This document shows, piece after piece, positions 23,455 through 30,969 of a stretch of DNA of 64,000 nucleotides. Positions within the stretch are counted from its first letter, which is position 1, and every line of letters starts with the position of its first letter. Location of the stretch: IMG/VR virus record IMGVR_UViG_3300002143_000235, positions 62,001 to 126,000 of that record; one strand, 5' to 3'. Both the position numbers and the translations under genes were made by a program. This stretch comes from a virus. Under the pieces are notes generated by a model, which worked only from the letters and a program-made list of their open reading frames with translations, ran no database searches and was not told where the DNA came from.

Positions 23455-23955
23455 ATGGCAAATCAAGCAAACGACGCGCTTTCGGAAACAGAAAGCAAAT
23501 TTTATGACCTCGGAGAGGACACACTCGAACTCATAACAAATTTGATAGATAAGATGGCTTTACCATTTAATCTTAAGATCAAATTTATTGGAGTTACAAA
23601 ACAAAAACAACTCATCAAATTACAGAAGACAAGTGATGTCGTATCACATCTTACTAGTATTGACATGTTCATGTTCATTAATGAGGATTATCTTATTACC
23701 TTTGATGATACAAACGCTGAAATTCTTATCTACCAAGAACTCGATCGTCTTCAATTTGATATCAACAAAGGTACATTTAAGATCACAAAGTATCAATTGC
23801 AAACAAATCCTGGGGTTTTAAAGAAATACGGTATCGATGCAGTTGCTCAAGCAAATCAACTTGTTGAACTTCTTAAGGAGCAGAAAGAGGACGCAGCGGA
23901 GAATGATGAAGAAAACAAACGCACAATTAAGCGTAATACAACGTTTTTGAATTAA
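23455..23955 (+). CDS. phage metallopeptidase-like protein with degenerate active site
   Basis: 166 residues. The order of blocks (MFMFINEDYLITFDD, then a helix, then a segment ending in GVLKKYGIDAVAQANQL) follows the putative phage metallopeptidase family. Where family members have HELxH, this one has QELDR at residues 94-98, so both zinc-binding histidines are gone. It may be a structural or regulatory descendant. Placed between virion-type genes; family call is from recall. Confidence 0.6.
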   Translation: MANQANDALSETESKFYDLGEDTLELITNLIDKMALPFNLKIKFIGVTKQKQLIKLQKTSDVVSHLTSIDMFMFINEDYLITFDDTNAEILIYQELDRLQFDINKGTFKITKYQLQTNPGVLKKYGIDAVAQANQLVELLKEQKEDAAENDEENKRTIKRNTTFLN

Positions 23956-24014
23956 TTCTTTAAACATTTAGCTGAGCAAGCAGTATAACTTGTATCAAAA
24001 ATAGCATTTATAAA

Positions 24015-24695
24015 ATGAGTACAAAAATTCAAGAAGAAACAGCTTTAGATTTCGTATCTAAATTGTCTGATATCACAATCGGATCACATGAACCAAATTT
24101 CGATCTACTGACAGGTGACTCGCGTGAGAAACTTGACGGAAAAGCAGAAGAAATTCGTGAATTCATGATAACAAATAAATCAATAGGGCTTACAGATACT
24201 GAGAAAACTGAACTTTTTACAACAGTTGTTGCAAAATGGAATGAATTACGTGAGCTTGTTAAAACTGCAGTATGTACAGTAAACCTTACCGGTGTTGAAC
24301 AAAAAATTCTTGATAGTAAATTACGTCAAAGTGTTGAATATAATTCAGAGACTATTTTTTACGGAATTCATATCAAGAAATATATTCTTGAAACATTGAA
24401 CCGTGATAACTTTGCAAAAACTGCAACGCAGCCAATTGAGATCTCTTTTTCACATTCAATCATCATTCACAACTTGTTGAGCACTGTAACAGTTAAAGGT
24501 TTAAATCCTGATACATTTGCATTTGGTCACTTAGTTTACAATCTTGGTGAAGTCATCAAACTTTATAGTCATTACAATGACTTAACTCAGCGTGTAAACG
24601 CTGAGATGGCACAGTGGAATATGGGACTTGATGCAGAGATTACTGAACAACTTGAAACGCTTGTTAGTGAGCAAGTTGCTCAGGAAGAAGGATAA
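24015..24695 (+). CDS. hypothetical helical protein
   Basis: 226 residues, mostly alpha-helical, acidic C-terminus (LVSEQVAQEEG). Follows the metallopeptidase-like gene by 59 bases and is followed by a terminator. No family recognised; could be a head or tail assembly factor. Confidence 0.7.
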   Translation: MSTKIQEETALDFVSKLSDITIGSHEPNFDLLTGDSREKLDGKAEEIREFMITNKSIGLTDTEKTELFTTVVAKWNELRELVKTAVCTVNLTGVEQKILDSKLRQSVEYNSETIFYGIHIKKYILETLNRDNFAKTATQPIEISFSHSIIIHNLLSTVTVKGLNPDTFAFGHLVYNLGEVIKLYSHYNDLTQRVNAEMAQWNMGLDAEITEQLETLVSEQVAQEEG

Positions 24696-24716
24696 ACACC
24701 TAACACCTATCAAACC

Positions 24717-24750
24717 AACGGGATCATCTGGTAAATCGGTTGATCCCGTT
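24717..24750 (+). terminator. hairpin terminator
   Basis: AACGGGATCA / TGATCCCGTT stem followed by CTATTT, between 24695 and 24779. Confidence 0.7.
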
Positions 24751-24778
24751 CTATTTAAACATAATAATAACAAGCATA

Positions 24779-25249
24779 ATGGCAAACACAGACAACACAT
24801 GTAAAGATCTTGAGATCAAAAATCTCTATACTGAGAGTACAGACACACTTGGTGATATTTTGAACCTCCAAGCTGAAACACAGGAAAATATCTACGGATA
24901 CGATTTTAAAAATATGTCATTACGTGATGTAATGAATTTTTGGCATATGAATACACATGCAATGATTGATGAAATTCATGAGGCAACCGATGCACTTGGC
25001 GGTGTAAAAGATGGATCAGGTAGTGCAGTTTGGAAACGTTGGAAGAAAGATTTTGCATCATTCGAAAACAAAAAATTTTCAGACCTTTCAGAAGGTGATC
25101 AACTCGAATGTAAATTTGAGATCATTGATATGCTTCACTTCTTCATGAACTACGCAGCATCTATTGGTATGTCTGCTGAGGAAATGTACAACATGTACAT
25201 GGCAAAAAATGTAGAAAATAGAAATCGTCAGGCACGAGGAAATTATTAA
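24779..25249 (+). CDS. all-alpha dUTPase (dUTPase_2 / MazG-like)
   Basis: 156 residues from ATG at 24779, chosen over upstream non-ATG starts. Visible signatures: DEIHEATDALGG (metal-binding E-x2-E/D type), KFEIIDMLHFFMNYAASIGM (the E-x2-D motif) and the C-terminal N-R-x-R-Q-x-R-G-N-Y end typical of dimeric dUTPases. Converts dUTP to dUMP, preventing uracil incorporation and feeding dTMP synthesis. Confidence 0.85.
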   Translation: MANTDNTCKDLEIKNLYTESTDTLGDILNLQAETQENIYGYDFKNMSLRDVMNFWHMNTHAMIDEIHEATDALGGVKDGSGSAVWKRWKKDFASFENKKFSDLSEGDQLECKFEIIDMLHFFMNYAASIGMSAEEMYNMYMAKNVENRNRQARGNY

Positions 25250-25267
25250 TCATATGCTGTTAAAAAA

Positions 25268-25317
25268 TATAAAAATCCGGCCCATGTTCGCATGGTATGA
25301 CATATGGGTCGGATTTT
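25268..25317. terminator. terminator-like hairpin overlapping a coding segment
   Basis: AAAAATCCGGCCCAT / ATGGGTCGGATTTTT, 15 pairs with one G-U, with A and T runs on both sides. Confidence 0.7.
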
Positions 25318-25544
25318 TATCGATAAGGCAAAGAGTACAGCTTATTTCTTTCCAATCCCAACATTGGGATTGAAGATCAAGTGGGAGAAGCCAGTCGTGA
25401 TTGAACCAGTAATTCCTATCACACCTGATGATATTCGTACCAAATTTCTTCATTATATTGAAGAAATTTCAACACGTGAAACAGACCGACCGGATGCAAT
25501 TTCTGTATCTAGTGGTGTTGGAGTAGAATTCTTTAACATGCCTG

Positions 25545-25610
25545 AATTTAGACATAATGGTGTATTTGGAGCAGTGTGATATGCCTTAGATATACCATTA
25601 TGTCTAAATT
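25545..25610. repeat. perfect 17-bp inverted repeat with TGA in the loop
   Basis: AATTTAGACATAATGGT at 25545-25561 and its exact complement at 25594-25610; the 32-base loop holds the in-frame TGA and can pair further. Confidence 0.85.
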
Positions 25611-25768
25611 TTGATGTGTGGCAGTTATGCGGACAGTACAAGTGTATCAATATCTATATAAATCCATACCAAATAGGTGATAGTATCATCCACGAATGGA
25701 CGGATGGAAAACATATAAATACTGTTCCAGACCTCTTCACAGAAGAAAAAAAAATATAATTTTATAAT

Positions 25769-26683
25769 ATGAACAATTCAAACGTAACCGACTGGGGCAA
25801 AGTAAGACAACTATTTGAAATTGAAGTATCAAAGCTTTTCAAACGAAACAAAGCAATAGAAGTCATTCCAGAACATTTTTATGATCTATTTGATAAAATT
25901 CAGATGTATGGAACTAAATTCACTGCCAAGTCATACAGCATGACAGTTGTAAGACTTTCTTGCACATATTATGCTGATGGTTCTGCAAATTTTGGTGAAG
26001 GTAAAACACACAGATATAATCTGTATTTTACAAATCCTGATGCTGAATTTCAACTGATGGCTGAACAGTTATCAAACGATGAATTTTATTCTACTTTTCA
26101 TCATAATTATATTGATCTATGTGATGAACCTGGAGATAATTATGGCGGAAAAACAATCACACAAGCATCAATACCCGTAGCTAATTTTGAGCTATGTACT
26201 GGTTGTATAATCAAAGATGGTAATTCTATTATAAGTGAATATCATCTATCCGATGCAGAGATTGATAAAATGAAAATTAAATATGGTGGATTTGAACAGC
26301 ATAAACAATCTGTTTATACTAAAACTATAACTGCAGAGAATATTAAACAAAAAGTTTTAGAATTATTTGAATATACATTTGGACAAAGACTTTTTGTTGA
26401 TAAATTAACTGCTAAAGTAATTAAAGAATTACCTGAATTTCATACAAATTTTTGTGAAATGGAAGGTATTGATTCTACTATGGCAGAAAATCATATAGGT
26501 TATTATAAAGATATTCGTATTTATGAATTTCTTGAAGATGATCTTCAAAATTCTACGGGTCCTGAACCATTAGGATCAGGATTTTTTAATTGGTATGATG
26601 AAAACAAAGAAGACTCACAGCAATGTTGTGGATATATATTTGATGAGGATTATACTGAAGCATTAAAATTAATTTATGAATAA
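25769..26683 (+). CDS. hypothetical protein
   Basis: 304 residues, acidic, mixed alpha/beta, with a C-terminal FFNWYDENKEDSQQCCGYIF stretch. No family recognised. Its stop region overlaps the next start by eight bases. Confidence 0.75.
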   Translation: MNNSNVTDWGKVRQLFEIEVSKLFKRNKAIEVIPEHFYDLFDKIQMYGTKFTAKSYSMTVVRLSCTYYADGSANFGEGKTHRYNLYFTNPDAEFQLMAEQLSNDEFYSTFHHNYIDLCDEPGDNYGGKTITQASIPVANFELCTGCIIKDGNSIISEYHLSDAEIDKMKIKYGGFEQHKQSVYTKTITAENIKQKVLELFEYTFGQRLFVDKLTAKVIKELPEFHTNFCEMEGIDSTMAENHIGYYKDIRIYEFLEDDLQNSTGPEPLGSGFFNWYDENKEDSQQCCGYIFDEDYTEALKLIYE

Positions 26684-26930
26684 TTTTATGATAATTAAAC
26701 CTACTTCACCTGGATGTTATGAAGTAATTTATAGTGAAGATGATACAACAATTATTGGATACCAAGCAATTGATATAAATACAATAACTTATTGGTCTAG
26801 TATTTATTTTCAATTCTGTAACAAGCCCGAACAACGTGTTTTAAAAATAAAACAAATTCTTATCATTAATGAAGATGGAACAGAATACGATCCCATTGAA
26901 GAAGAAAGAAAAGAACGTCAATTTCGTTAA
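26676..26930 (+). CDS. small hypothetical protein
   Basis: 84 residues. Start at 26676 inside the end of the previous gene, or at the ATG at 26688 four codons later. Beta-rich. Followed by a terminator. Function unknown. Confidence 0.65.
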   Translation: MNNFMIIKPTSPGCYEVIYSEDDTTIIGYQAIDINTITYWSSIYFQFCNKPEQRVLKIKQILIINEDGTEYDPIEEERKERQFR

Positions 26931-26934
26931 ATAG

Positions 26935-26965
26935 AAAAGTCTACCAAACATTGGTAGACTTTTTC
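26935..26965 (+). terminator. hairpin terminator
   Basis: AAAAGTCTACCA / TGGTAGACTTTT stem between 26930 and the polymerase gene. Confidence 0.8.
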
Positions 26966-27001
26966 ATTATAATAAGCAATTAAAGCATTATAAGGCATCA
27001 A

Positions 27002-28489
27002 ATGATAGTAGATTACGAATACCTCAATGGCAAACTAATAGTGTCATACATTGACCCTAAAGGTAATATCAAATTCAAAAATTATCCATGGATGAATCCA
27101 ATGGATTGGAGAGTATGTTCCAATACTGATCCAGGAAGATCTGATAACTTCCGCACCTGGGATAAGAAACCAGTGAAATTAATGAGCACACGAAATCCTA
27201 CACGTTATGCTGTTTACGAATACTTCCACAAACTCAAACAAGAAGAGAAAGATGAAATATTCGCCTACAATGAGCCAAAGACTTATTTCTGTGATATTGA
27301 GGTAGAAATTACAAATGGTTTTCCTGAAGCTCATTTAGCTGAAAATAGAGTTACCGCGATCTGTTTTGTATTCGATCAGAAAATTCTATTAATGGGTATA
27401 AAAGAGATGCCTGATAGTTGGATTACTAAGATGGAAAAAGATATCAATGAATACTTTAAAGCATTTGATACCAAGTACACAATCGATTGGCAATTCTACA
27501 ATACAGAAAAAGAGATGCTTTTAGAGTTATTCAACGATCTTATTCCAAAAATGCCTGTAATTACTGGATGGAATTTCATTAACTATGACTGGGTTTATTT
27601 AGTAACACGTGCACGTAAATTAGGAATCAATCCAAACGTTGCATCACCAACCGGTAAATTGATCAAACCATGGAAAAAGAATGCTAACGAATTCAAACCA
27701 ACATTTGAAGAACTTCCTATGCATAGACTAGTAGTCGATTACATGGATATCTTTGGTAAATGGGATACATCAATCAAAATACGTGAAGCTGAAACATTAG
27801 ACTTTACCTCATCAAAAGTATTAGGAGTTAAGAAACTTGAATATAAAGGTTCACTTAAGGATTTATACGTAAACGATTACTATGGTTATATGCTTTATAA
27901 CTGTGTTGATACCGCGCTCGTACAATTGATACATAAGAAGCAACGTACATTAGATATCATGTTATCAATATCTAATCTTGCAAATATACAAATAGGCCAA
28001 TCACTTTCAGCTATTCGTGTAACCGAAGGTGTTTTCTTCCGAGAGTATTACGAACACGGAATTGTGATGTGTCGTCAAACAAGTATGTTCTCTGAATCTG
28101 GAAATGATCAAGCTGAGGAAATGGATGATTACGATGGTGGTTACGTTAAATTTCCAACTATTGGACTTTTTAGATGGATTTCAGTATTCGATTTTGCCTC
28201 GCTGTATCCTACTACTATGCGTCAGTTCAATATCGCACCTGAATCCTTCAAAGGACTCAAAATAAGCGATTCTGAGTCACTTTTAAACGGTGTGCGATAT
28301 CCATTAGAGAAAGATGATATTGTGCTCTTAAATGGAGCCGTATTCAAAAATGAAGAATCTAAAACTAAGATGAAGATTACACAAATCTTTAAAGATAGAA
28401 AAGTGAACAAAAATAGTGGTCTTGACTACAAGAAACAAGAACAACTCATGAAGATGTATCTACAAGATCGTAAAAAGAAAAGAGCATAA
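27002..28489 (+). CDS. 43: family B DNA polymerase, N-terminal half (T4 gp43-like)
   Basis: 495 residues. Exonuclease motifs: Exo I DIEVE (98-102), Exo II in GWNFINYDW (about 190), Exo III YNCVDTALV (about 300). Palm motif A is VFDFASLYPT (about 395) followed by RQFNIAPE as in T4 gp43 (RQVNISPE). The protein ends at QDRKKKRA, before the fingers motif B (NSLYG) and the catalytic motif C (DTDS), which are not found in the rest of this window. It is therefore half a polymerase; the C-terminal half is probably a separate gene elsewhere, as in the split gp43A/gp43B of some Aeromonas T4-like phages. Confidence 0.9.
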   Translation: MIVDYEYLNGKLIVSYIDPKGNIKFKNYPWMNPMDWRVCSNTDPGRSDNFRTWDKKPVKLMSTRNPTRYAVYEYFHKLKQEEKDEIFAYNEPKTYFCDIEVEITNGFPEAHLAENRVTAICFVFDQKILLMGIKEMPDSWITKMEKDINEYFKAFDTKYTIDWQFYNTEKEMLLELFNDLIPKMPVITGWNFINYDWVYLVTRARKLGINPNVASPTGKLIKPWKKNANEFKPTFEELPMHRLVVDYMDIFGKWDTSIKIREAETLDFTSSKVLGVKKLEYKGSLKDLYVNDYYGYMLYNCVDTALVQLIHKKQRTLDIMLSISNLANIQIGQSLSAIRVTEGVFFREYYEHGIVMCRQTSMFSESGNDQAEEMDDYDGGYVKFPTIGLFRWISVFDFASLYPTTMRQFNIAPESFKGLKISDSESLLNGVRYPLEKDDIVLLNGAVFKNEESKTKMKITQIFKDRKVNKNSGLDYKKQEQLMKMYLQDRKKKRA

Positions 28490-28490
28490 T

Positions 28491-28967
28491 ATGAAAACAC
28501 AAAAAATTGCAATGAATATTGTTAATCAATTGTATGATCTTGCAGACGTATCAGTTGATAAGAGACAAGCAATAAATGATCAAGCTGATAAATTTGTATC
28601 TGAAATGCTTGTTCAATTTTTACAATCTATTGTTAGTACAAAAGAGAAACCAAAAGAAGGTAAATATACCGATGTTGAATGCGCTGAAATAATGCAATCA
28701 CGTGGTTATACAAAACACCATACAGCAGGTACCACAACCGGTTGGAGTAAGTTAGTTGGTGAAATAGATGACCTTGATAGTATGTGGATATTTGCTGATG
28801 TTAATCATATAAATTCTACCATTGAATTGTCATGTGATCCTTTTAAAGGACTAATTCATTTGCGAAGTCCAGATCTTGCATTAGATCATCCACGATTTCA
28901 TTATTTTGAAGACAAATTGATTAGTTACATGAATGCTTGCAGATCAGTTCAACATGATCGATGTTAG
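28491..28967 (+). CDS. hypothetical protein with replaced C-terminus
   Basis: 158 residues, one base after the polymerase stop. The block HLRSPDLALDHPRFHYFE followed by DKLISYM recurs as a diverged remnant at 29787-29868. There the frame ends right after SYM, suggesting that the native end was SYM-stop and the last residues (NACRSVQHDRC) come from inserted DNA. Function unknown. Confidence 0.7.
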   Translation: MKTQKIAMNIVNQLYDLADVSVDKRQAINDQADKFVSEMLVQFLQSIVSTKEKPKEGKYTDVECAEIMQSRGYTKHHTAGTTTGWSKLVGEIDDLDSMWIFADVNHINSTIELSCDPFKGLIHLRSPDLALDHPRFHYFEDKLISYMNACRSVQHDRC

Positions 28968-29474
28968 GCGATTGTGCCTTTATTTAGATTTTTAAACTTT
29001 AAATTAATATAAAAATGAGTACAGAAAAACAAGATGGTGCAATTGATTTAACACCTAAAACAATTAAAGACAAGTCAAAATACAAATTGACAAATGCTGA
29101 TATTTCGGCAAATTATTTGAATGATAAATTTCATTTAATGATTAATGATTTCAAAGGCGCTTTTGTGTGTTGGGCTACAAAACAAAATCCAAATGAAACT
29201 TATGATGTAATTGCTGATGCTACACAAGCATACACAAAATACTTACAACAGCGATATTTCAAAACAAAGGATACTGTTATTGAAATGGATTGTGATTTAA
29301 TTAAAAAACTTACTGATGAAGATTTATTCATTGCTATTCCTGAAATATTAGCATTAAATGAAATGGAACCCGATTTTATTTGTTTGGGTGCTTTGTCAAG
29401 AAATGTGTTTTATGACATACTTCGCAGCCAAATCACTCAACCATTGTAGGGTGTCGCTTGGCATATCGCCTAAC
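28963..29474 (+). mobile_element. cassette-like insertion bounded by 10-bp inverted repeats
   Basis: GTTAGGCGAT at 28963-28972 and its exact complement ATCGCCTAAC at 29465-29474 enclose one gene. The two ends fit the GTTRRRY and RYYYAAC core sites of integron attC elements, and the following CGTTTTGCAACTTGGC is of a type I associate with Bacteroidota intergenic cassettes. No integrase is present. The inserted stretch as a whole probably extends to about 29786. Confidence 0.5.
29015..29449 (+). CDS. cassette-borne hypothetical protein
   Basis: 144 residues starting MSTEKQDGAIDL. Helical, with CDLIKKLTDEDLFIAIPEIL in the second half. Lies inside the inverted-repeat-bounded segment. No family recognised; possibly an accessory gene carried in from a host. 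Confidence 0.7.
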   Translation: MSTEKQDGAIDLTPKTIKDKSKYKLTNADISANYLNDKFHLMINDFKGAFVCWATKQNPNETYDVIADATQAYTKYLQQRYFKTKDTVIEMDCDLIKKLTDEDLFIAIPEILALNEMEPDFICLGALSRNVFYDILRSQITQPL

Positions 29475-29534
29475 GTTTTGCAACTTGGCTTAGTGCCGTT
29501 TAAACAGATAAATTAAATTAATAACACAAATATT

Positions 29535-29783
29535 ATGAGTACAGAAAATGATTGCGAAAAAGAAGAAACTAAGGCATTGAGCCAAATTGCTGTTAGCGGT
29601 AGTACTTGCTTTAGTAAAGATGCTTTTATGTTGGTAGAACATATTAACAACGATTCTGATGAAAAAGAATATGGCGATGTAATTGGAGAAACACAAGGTT
29701 ATTTTATTGTTAAACCACACCTAAGAAAAGAACAGAATCGTTGGTTAAAAGTGGATTGTAATGTGTTGGAGTATTACCGCTAA
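29535..29783 (+). CDS. second cassette-borne hypothetical protein
   Basis: 82 residues starting MSTENDCEKEE, similar in its first four residues to the previous gene. It ends at CGCTAAC, another near-RYYYAAC end, right before the remnant copy of the interrupted gene. Function unknown. Confidence 0.6.
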   Translation: MSTENDCEKEETKALSQIAVSGSTCFSKDAFMLVEHINNDSDEKEYGDVIGETQGYFIVKPHLRKEQNRWLKVDCNVLEYYR

Positions 29784-29785
29784 CT

Positions 29786-29868
29786 AATCCATTTACGTAG
29801 TCCAGATCTTGCATTAGACCATCCACGATTTAATTATTTTGAAAACAAACTGATTAGTTACATGTAGA
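29786..29868 (+). pseudogene. diverged 3' remnant of the gene at 28491
   Basis: In frame it reads HLRSPDLALDHPRFNYFENK and then LISYM-stop, matching residues 121-147 of the 28491 gene. Differences are mainly at third codon positions, so both copies evolved under selection before or after separation. No start codon. Confidence 0.8.
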
Positions 29869-29893
29869 ACTGTTTAACATCAATAAATTTATA

Positions 29894-30301
29894 ATGCAGA
29901 TTAAAAAAGGAACAACACGGATTGTATTTCTAATTGGTAAATACGCAATCAAATTTCCACGCATTCATCATAAATATCCTGGACATCGTTACAAAATGTT
30001 TTTACGCGGATTACTAGCCAATATAGATGAAAATTTTTGGTGGAAAAGCACATACAAGCGTGATAAATTATGTCCAGTTAAATTCAAATCACCTCTTGGA
30101 TTTTTTCTTGTAATGGATAGAGCTATCCCACTTAAAGAATCGGAATACAACAAAGAACAATTTGAAAAAGATTTTTTTGGTTTACCACTTGATAACAAGA
30201 TTGTAAATTTTGGAAAGATCGATAATCGCATTGTGTTAATTGATTATGCTGATAGTCGATATATGTGTAGTGATTGTTCTATGTGTTTCAAAAATAAATA
30301 A
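29894..30301 (+). CDS. small kinase-fold-like phage protein
   Basis: 135 residues. TTRIVFLIGKYAIKFPR (a beta hairpin ending in a lysine like the kinase N-lobe), GFFLVMDRAIPL (hinge-like) and NFGKIDNRIVLIDYAD (a D-Y-A/G turn like the kinase DFG) are in the order of a minimal protein-kinase fold. The catalytic loop is not visible, so activity is doubtful. Related small proteins occur in T4-like phages by recall. A terminator follows. Confidence 0.5.
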   Translation: MQIKKGTTRIVFLIGKYAIKFPRIHHKYPGHRYKMFLRGLLANIDENFWWKSTYKRDKLCPVKFKSPLGFFLVMDRAIPLKESEYNKEQFEKDFFGLPLDNKIVNFGKIDNRIVLIDYADSRYMCSDCSMCFKNK

Positions 30302-30306
30302 TTTTT

Positions 30307-30334
30307 AAAAAAGATGCCGCGGCATCTTTTTTTT
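30307..30334 (+). terminator. hairpin terminator
   Basis: AAAAAAGATGCC / GGCATCTTTTTT stem; the T run merges into the next promoter. Confidence 0.85.
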
Positions 30335-30336
30335 AT

Positions 30337-30344
30337 TATATTTG
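30337..30344 (+). promoter_or_regulatory. TATATTTG promoter with shared leader
   Basis: TATATTTG-TACTGTTCAATTAATAA in front of the GNAT gene; plus-strand member of the shared module. Confidence 0.75.
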
Positions 30345-30364
30345 TACTGTTCAATTAATAAATT

Positions 30365-30922
30365 ATGCATATAAAAGTAGTAACACTCGATGGTATTGAT
30401 GCTGTAAAATTTCTTTACAATGGTGGAATGCCAAAAGATATATCACTAAATGATCGAATCCGTTTCTTCTCTTTTAGAGAAATGTCATGTCTAGGTAAGG
30501 ACCAAGAATTTTATTCTTTTTTGATGACTGGAAAAAAAATTATTGGTATTGCACATGTTGGTTATTATTCTATGAATGCTAAGAATAAAAATAATTGGTC
30601 TATTAGTTATCTTAGTATAGACAAAGACTATCGAATGAAAGGTTATTCTACATTGCTAGTAGAAGAAGTATTTTGTGAAGCACAAAAACGAGATTTAGAA
30701 ATATCTACTTCGTCATATACTGTTTTAGGAAAAGAACACCTTCAAAAAAGATTTAATGCTGCAGCAATTAAATTTGATGTAACATTTTATGATAAAACAA
30801 ATGAAGCTAGCCTTATAGATGCTGATTGGATGTATACTATTATTGATGGCAAAAAACTTCATAATGATGAATGTAATGGATGGGATAAGAAAAAGAAAAA
30901 GAAAATTGGTATTGTGTTTTAA
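30365..30922 (+). CDS. GNAT-family acetyltransferase
   Basis: 185 residues. ISYLSIDKDYRMKGYSTLLV (79-98) is GNAT motif A, with the acetyl-CoA pyrophosphate-binding R-x-x-G-x-[SG] at R90-S95, preceded by the beta strand IIGIAHVGYY. Transfers acetyl from acetyl-CoA to an amine of unknown identity. Early-type promoter; the gene converges on the capsid gene. Confidence 0.75.
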   Translation: MHIKVVTLDGIDAVKFLYNGGMPKDISLNDRIRFFSFREMSCLGKDQEFYSFLMTGKKIIGIAHVGYYSMNAKNKNNWSISYLSIDKDYRMKGYSTLLVEEVFCEAQKRDLEISTSSYTVLGKEHLQKRFNAAAIKFDVTFYDKTNEASLIDADWMYTIIDGKKLHNDECNGWDKKKKKKIGIVF

Positions 30923-30924
30923 AT

Positions 30925-30957
30925 AAAAAACCCACTCGAAAGAGTGGGTTTCTATAT
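30925..30957. terminator. bidirectional terminator between GNAT and capsid genes
   Basis: AAACCCACTC-GAAA-GAGTGGGTTT with A and T runs on both sides; serves the convergent genes ending at 30922 and 30970. Confidence 0.9.
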
Positions 30958-30969
30958 TTTTGGGCCTTA

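Larger units (their letters stand above)
25254..25759 (+). pseudogene. disrupted gene: frameshift plus in-frame TGA, each within a hairpin
   Basis: Reading from ATG at 25254 gives KNIKIRPMFAWYDIWVGF, a start I know from small conserved phage proteins. A -1 shift in the T5 run near 25311-25316 leads into FIDKAKSTAYFFPIPTLGLK, the expected continuation. This frame stays open to TGA at 25577-25579 and then continues in the same frame with YALDIPLCLNFDVWQLCGQY and onward to TAA at 25757-25759. The first break lies in a terminator-like hairpin (25268-25317), the second in the loop of a perfect 17-bp inverted repeat (25545-25561 / 25594-25610). Decayed gene or recoded gene; see findings. Confidence 0.6.

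Noticed and set aside
25250-25453. Minus-strand gene opposite the disrupted gene
   Set aside because: It runs through the terminator-like hairpin and has no leader or family similarity; the plus-strand reading contains a recognisable protein start.
25577-25579. TGA read as tryptophan throughout the genome (alternative code)
   Set aside because: TGA is used as a real stop at many gene junctions of the ATGA type (for example 1049, 3384, 9251, 44488, 45538), so a general reassignment is excluded.
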